NCBI RefSeq assembly: GCF_001316265.1
Contig: NZ_BBDN01000008.1
Coordinates: 1 to 64,000, forward strand
Source: Vulcanisaeta sp. JCM 16159
GTDB lineage: Archaea; Thermoproteota; Thermoprotei; Thermoproteales; Thermocladiaceae
Length of the DNA: 64,000 nt
Reading direction: 5' to 3'
Below the pieces are notes generated by a model. The model saw only the letters and a program-made list of their open reading frames with translations. It ran no database searches and was not told the origin of the DNA. Every line of letters begins with the position of its first letter. The first letter of the stretch is position 1. Below, piece after piece: positions 59,832-64,000 of the stretch. The position numbers and the translations under genes are program-made.

Positions 59832-60668
59832 TTACATCAAGTGATAAGCCTTGATGGAACCCTCCCTTGGCCTAAAATCAAGGTTTAAATCAACGGCTTC
59901 ATCGCTCCAATTACCTATGAATAATAACCCATGGCCATCTAGGGACTCGATTCTAGTCACTATGTGTGTCGACATTATTGACTTAATTTCATAGTCATTA
60001 CCAAGAGCCACTCTACCGCCATTAATATTAATATTCAAGTCACTGATTGCATATGCGCGATTTAAGCTTATTATAAGGATCACGAAGTGGCCATTAATAT
60101 ATATGAGAATCCAATTTAGATATGGTATGATCTTCGTATCCATAGTTATATGCGATGGCCACATTACTGGATTTAACAATGATAGAAAGGTTAAGTATTT
60201 CAGTTCATCATTTGATGAACGTATTAACTCATTAAACACTCTAAGGCTCATTAAGGGCATATTATACCTGTTAAGGGCTATGGATAATTTGGAGAGATCC
60301 TCGGGGCTTAATTCATGAATCCGCTATAATAACCATACAACATATTCACCGCCCTATTATACTCATATATCCTATTCGCTAGGCATATCAATTCATCAAA
60401 GCATCCCCTTCTCAGCTCAGCCCTTATCTTCGTGAGATCGCTCTTCAAATTCGCAATCGTCTTAACGCTTTTTTTCCCACCGTAACCTTCTATAAGTATC
60501 CAGGTACCTAATCATTAATTCATAATCACTGCAATACTCCATCTCCCTATTAATTAATTCATACGTGTTCCAGAACCATAATGCATAGTCACACCTAGGC
60601 CTTAAGTAAATACCCGTTCCTAGCTCTAGGGTATAGTCCTGCCTAGATGTGAATATCGCTACGTACAT
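59832..60668 (-). CDS. Hypothetical protein between PCNA and the sugar nucleotide genes
   Basis: Two fragments join into about 278 residues after removing one A from the A7 run at 60469-60475 (RWEKSVKTIANLKSDL) and adding one base near 60319 (YYSGIHELSPEDLSKL). A start MYVAIFTSRQDYTLELGTG, an aromatic-rich middle (ALWFWNTYELINREME) and a beta-rich end (HGLLFIGNWSDEAVDLNL) resemble the C-terminal beta-domain of glycoside hydrolases. No catalytic motif is evident. Its start is 6 bp after the stop of the GlmU-like gene, so it shares that operon. Confidence 0.6.
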
Positions 60669-60674
60669 TTTTGT

Positions 60675-61874
60675 TCATTGCCTTAATACTGATAATGGTG
60701 GAACATACTTATTATGGCTTATTATCGATCCTGGATAAACCACGGAATTAGCGCCAACCCTGGCCTTGGGTCCCACAACGGCGCCCAACTTGGCTATTTG
60801 CTTACCCTTAACAATGACTGGTGATAGGTGCGATACCTCGACACCACTTGGTAATACATTTAGTGTTACAACGCCAGGTTCTATGGTGCTTTCATCACCG
60901 ATTATTGAACTACCTATGAATGAGCCCCTACCCACGGTAGCCCTATACCCAATGAGTGACTCCGTTATTTCAGCATCAGCACCTATCACCGACTCCTCCT
61001 CAAGTGATGTGTTGTTCCTAATCAATGCATTATTACCGACGTACGCATTCCTACCGATGTACACGGGCCCCCTAATTATTGCGCCGTGATCTATCCTGGC
61101 GCCTTCATCGACTATCACAGGCCCTTCTATGACAGCCCTAGACGAGACATCAGCATCCTTGCTGATCCTAGCCTCCCTTAAATCGCTCATCAAGTACTTT
61201 ATGGCGCTTAGTAAGTCCCAGGGATAACTAACGTCAACAAACCATCCGCTCCAAAGGGCTACGTTGATATTACCCCTGAACCGCCTTAAGGTGTTGTTTA
61301 TACTTCCGTTAAATTCCTGTAATGAGGCTAGGAACTCCCTTTCAGCAATTAATATCCCAGTCCATGCATAGCCTGATTTATGCTCGTTCACCTTGTTTAT
61401 CGCTACTACGTCGTTCACCTGAACCTCAAAGTAACCCTGCAAGTCTGATAATGGGGTCATTAATATGGTTACTGACTTGCCTGAGTTCACGTGGCTATTC
61501 AATGCTAGTTCATAGGCTTCCCGGGGCAGTATAACGTCACCAAATGATATTATTGTCGTGCCCTTACCAGAAATTTCATTAATCATTTTTAATGCACTAT
61601 CGATATCATCACCTCTCTGTCCAACATTTTCTATCGAAACATTATTGAAGTATCGACCAACCTCGTTACCCACCTTAGTTGGGTTCCTAGAAATAATGTA
61701 AATGGTCCTTAAACCCAGGTGAACCAGGTTACTCGTTGGATAATAAATGAGCGGTTTACCTAGTAACCTAATGAGTGGCTTATCGAGATAGGGCGTTAAT
61801 GGCTCCATGTTAGTGCCTCTACCACCACTAAGTACTACTCCGAGAACCTCCCTGTAATTCAATACGCTGTTCAT
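60675..61874 (-). CDS. Sugar-1-phosphate nucleotidylyltransferase/acyltransferase (GlmU-like)
   Basis: 399 residues. An N-terminal Rossmann domain has LSGGRGTNMEPLTPYLDKPL; the usual catalytic Arg in GxGTRM is Asn here. Catalytic Asp appears as SFGDVILP. A left-handed beta-helix with hexapeptide repeats follows (VIEGPVIVDEGARID and on). Relatives make UDP-GlcNAc or other NDP-sugars. It overlaps the glmS stop by four bases, so GlmS feeds it in one operon. The Arg-to-Asn change may lower or alter activity. Confidence 0.88.
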   Translation of the reverse strand: MNSVLNYREVLGVVLSGGRGTNMEPLTPYLDKPLIRLLGKPLIYYPTSNLVHLGLRTIYIISRNPTKVGNEVGRYFNNVSIENVGQRGDDIDSALKMINEISGKGTTIISFGDVILPREAYELALNSHVNSGKSVTILMTPLSDLQGYFEVQVNDVVAINKVNEHKSGYAWTGILIAEREFLASLQEFNGSINNTLRRFRGNINVALWSGWFVDVSYPWDLLSAIKYLMSDLREARISKDADVSSRAVIEGPVIVDEGARIDHGAIIRGPVYIGRNAYVGNNALIRNNTSLEEESVIGADAEITESLIGYRATVGRGSFIGSSIIGDESTIEPGVVTLNVLPSGVEVSHLSPVIVKGKQIAKLGAVVGPKARVGANSVVYPGSIISHNKYVPPLSVLRQ

Positions 61875-63705
61875 TCCACGGTCACCGTCTTCGCCAAATT
61901 CCTCGGTTTATCTGGGTCGTAACCACGTGCAACTGCTGTGTAGTAAGCGAGTAATTGCATCGGCACTACGTATATTATTGGCGCAATCCTATAGTCGATG
62001 TTAGGCAGCTCAAACGTCACGTTCAGTAATTCCCTAAACTTACCAACGTATTTCTCAGGGACAAAACCTATGGTGTACGCGTCCCTAGCCTTCATTTCCA
62101 TAATATTGCCGAGTAGTGCATCCACATTATCATCATCAAGTATTGAGAATACGACAGGATAACCCTCCTCAACAAGCGCTATTGGCCCATGCTTACTCTC
62201 ACCTGCTGGGTATGCCTCAGCATGTATATACGCTATCTCCTTCAGCTTTAGGGCTCCCTCCATACTTAGTGGGACGCCAATACCCCTACCCAGGTAATAC
62301 GCATTGTTTCTGCTCTTCATATACTCACTCAACGCCTTAATCCTGCCCTCGGTCCTAGTTATAACGTTTTGAAGGATTCCCGGTACCTTATTGAGGGAGT
62401 CCATGAGATTCCTATACTCACCTTGGCCCAGCTTACCCATGGCAATACCAGCCTTAAGGCAAGTATTGTAAGAATAACCAATTGTGTGGTGAAGGTCTTA
62501 GTGGCGGCAACGCCAATTTCGGGACCCGCCCTCGTGTAAAGCACGTAGTTCGACTCCCTAGGTATTGCACTATCGATGACATTCGATACGGCAACGACCT
62601 TAGCACCCCTCTCTTTAAACGCCCTCACGGCAACCAAGGTATCTATAGTCTCGCCTGACTGGCTGATAGCTATTACAGTGTCATTATCATTGATAGCATT
62701 AACGTACTTCTTATACTCAGAGGATATGATTGTATGTGTATCGAGACCGAGCATTGACGTGAGTAGGTAATCGCTAACAAGGCCTGCGTGATATGACGTG
62801 CCGGCGCCGATTATCAGTACCTTTCTCGAATTTAGAAGAAGGTTTATTACATTGTCGAATTCCCCCTCATTAATTCCTGCCAGTGTTGAACTTATGGCGA
62901 AGGGTTGTTCATGAATCTCCTTAAGCATGAAGTGCGGATAACCCTCCTTACTCGCCATCTCAGGTGTCCAACTAATGAGCCTAACCCTCTCCTCAACATT
63001 AATAGGAACGCCATCTTTTTCAATATAGACCTTGCCTGGCTCAATATACCCATACTCGCCATCCCTAAGTACTATCACGGTATTCGTGAACTCCAGAAAG
63101 GCCGGTATATCACTGGCAATGAAATTAGCGCCGTTACCAATACCGATGACTAATGGTGAGGTATTTCTGGCGAAGTAAAGCCTATTGGGTTCCTGGGCTA
63201 TTATAACGACAAATGCATAGGCACCCTTTAGTCTCGATAATGCAGCCTTAAATGCGTCGAAGGGTTTGTAACCAAGCCTTAAATACTCCTCAATTAAATG
63301 GGCAACGACCTCGGTATCCGTCTCACTCTTAAATACGTGACCCTCTCTAATCAATTCCTCCTTAAGCTCCAGGAAATTCGAGATTATGCCATTATGAACA
63401 ACAGCGACATTACCTGAGCAGTCCGTGTGCGGGTGCGCATTCTCGTCGCTCGGCTTTCCATGGGTAGCCCACCTGGTATGGCCAATGGCGCTCGTGCCGT
63501 TAACCTCGTCGAAGTTTAACCTCACACTAACCTCGGCAATCTTACCCTTACCTTTCCTAACCTCTATATAATTACCCTTAATGACCGCAATGCCGACTGA
63601 GTCATAACCCCTATACTCAAGTTTCTCAAGGCATCTTCTAACTACCTTACCAATGGGTTCCCTAAGGTTATTTGGCAACGACGTAATGCCAATAATACCA
63701 CACAT
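61871..63705 (-). CDS. glmS: Glutamine-fructose-6-phosphate aminotransferase (GlmS)
   Basis: About 611 residues. The N-terminal class II amidotransferase starts at Cys2 (MCGIIGITSLPN), with GHTRWATHG and DIPAFLEFT; two SIS domains follow (GAGTSYHAGLVSDYLL; YLGRGIGVPLSMEGALKLKE). One missing base near 62450 splits it (LRLGIAMGKLGQGEYRN). It makes glucosamine-6-phosphate from glutamine and fructose-6-phosphate, the first step to UDP-GlcNAc. Confidence 0.95.
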
Positions 63706-63763
63706 AACCTAACACTTATTCTCGATTATTAAAGGGATGAAATTATAAATGTTTACTTATTTT

Positions 63764-64000
63764 TCAGGTGATGAGTCCCATTTCGATCTCAAGTGCCGTT
63801 AATAACCTACACAATATTGATGATGAATCCATGACGTACTTCCCAATTTTTAAAATATCATCGGCTAATTCGTAAGTACGTTCTTCAAATGAACCCTTAG
63901 GAAATGTGCCTATCATTATTAAAGGTCTTTTAAAGTTCTTCACATAATTAACAAAGTTCTTCAACCCTATCTCTTTACCCCTCGCATCATCAAGGAGTAT
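63764..64000 (-). CDS. Probable rRNA methyltransferase Nep1 (C-terminal part)
   Basis: The frame enters from the right edge (ILLDDARGKEIGLKNF) and ends at 63764. LIMIGTFPKGSFEER and SSSILCRLLTALEIEM fit the SPOUT-fold Nep1 C-terminus (IGxFPxGxF and the following helix), which methylates pseudouridine in the small-subunit rRNA. Only about 78 residues are visible, so this is a moderate call. Frame intact as far as seen. Confidence 0.55.
   Translation of the reverse strand: MLLDDARGKEIGLKNFVNYVKNFKRPLIMIGTFPKGSFEERTYELADDILKIGKYVMDSSSILCRLLTALEIEMGLIT

Noticed and set aside
1-64000. CRISPR array or insertion sequences
   Set aside because: I saw no regularly spaced direct repeats, transposase motifs or terminal inverted repeats with target duplications anywhere.

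Overview
The window looks like the chromosome of a hyperthermophilic crenarchaeon of the Thermoproteales, closest in gene content to Caldivirga, Vulcanisaeta or Thermocladium. The grounds are a crenarchaeal-type PolB1, Topo VI subunit B, Cbf5, arcTGT, SmAP3, an Rpo8/RpoG-like subunit, XPF nuclease, TiaS, aKMT, a thermosome, an archaeal histone, CCA-encoding tRNA genes, and promoters with a TATA box about 26 nt upstream of nearly leaderless starts. The genus is inference. I found no CRISPR array, rRNA operon or insertion sequence.

Layout. 1-4437 looks like the end of an integrated plasmid or virus: a tight minus-strand operon around an AAA+ replication-type ATPase, a 139-bp inverted repeat built from three short iteron-like units per arm, a perfect palindrome, a divergent plus-strand gene, and at 4379-4437 only the 3' portion of a tRNA-Leu(CAA), as expected of an attachment site. 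4500-16400 holds a membrane alpha/beta hydrolase, a GNAT plus radical-SAM/SPASM pair, Cbf5, Topo VI B, an MmgE/PrpD protein, QueC, a class V aminotransferase and two candidate box C/D guide RNAs. 16400-26200 holds a PAPS-reductase-like/ferredoxin fusion, a Tat-exported molybdopterin oxidoreductase with a membrane partner, a peroxiredoxin, tRNA-Ala, threonine dehydratase, a fucose-isomerase-like protein, Dcd and MetG. A decayed gene follows, then Hsp20, S17e, PAC2, arcTGT, SmAP3, Rpo8, a divergent TFB, a secretion ATPase with a TadC-like membrane protein, the thermosome, Dph2, aKMT, a SpeD-type pyruvoyl decarboxylase, histone, a 59-residue zinc ribbon coupled to XPF, a DMT transporter, a phosphoribosyltransferase and NucS. 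43400-64000 holds citrate synthase, NadM, tRNA-Asn, a flavodiiron protein, glutamate dehydrogenase, a PadR regulator with a CDP-alcohol phosphotransferase, PolB1, a CPBP protease, a domain-permuted CobQ-like protein, AcnX, two HAD phosphatases, TiaS, PCNA, a sugar-nucleotide pair (GlmS and a GlmU-like protein) and probably Nep1.

How genes work together. RNA modification is prominent: QueC makes preQ0 and arcTGT inserts it; Cbf5 and guide RNAs act on rRNA; TiaS and Nep1 modify tRNA and rRNA; Dph2 and aKMT modify proteins. PolB1, PCNA, XPF, NucS, Topo VI B and Dcd form a replication and repair set.

Sequence quality. About 35 genes need one to four single-base (rarely two-base) corrections to read as known families: close to 60 sites by my hand count. 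Most are one missing base in a short run; several are one extra base in an A or T run. I read this mainly as consensus error in the assembly, so I give whole corrected gene spans instead of fragments. Decay claims should be checked against reads.
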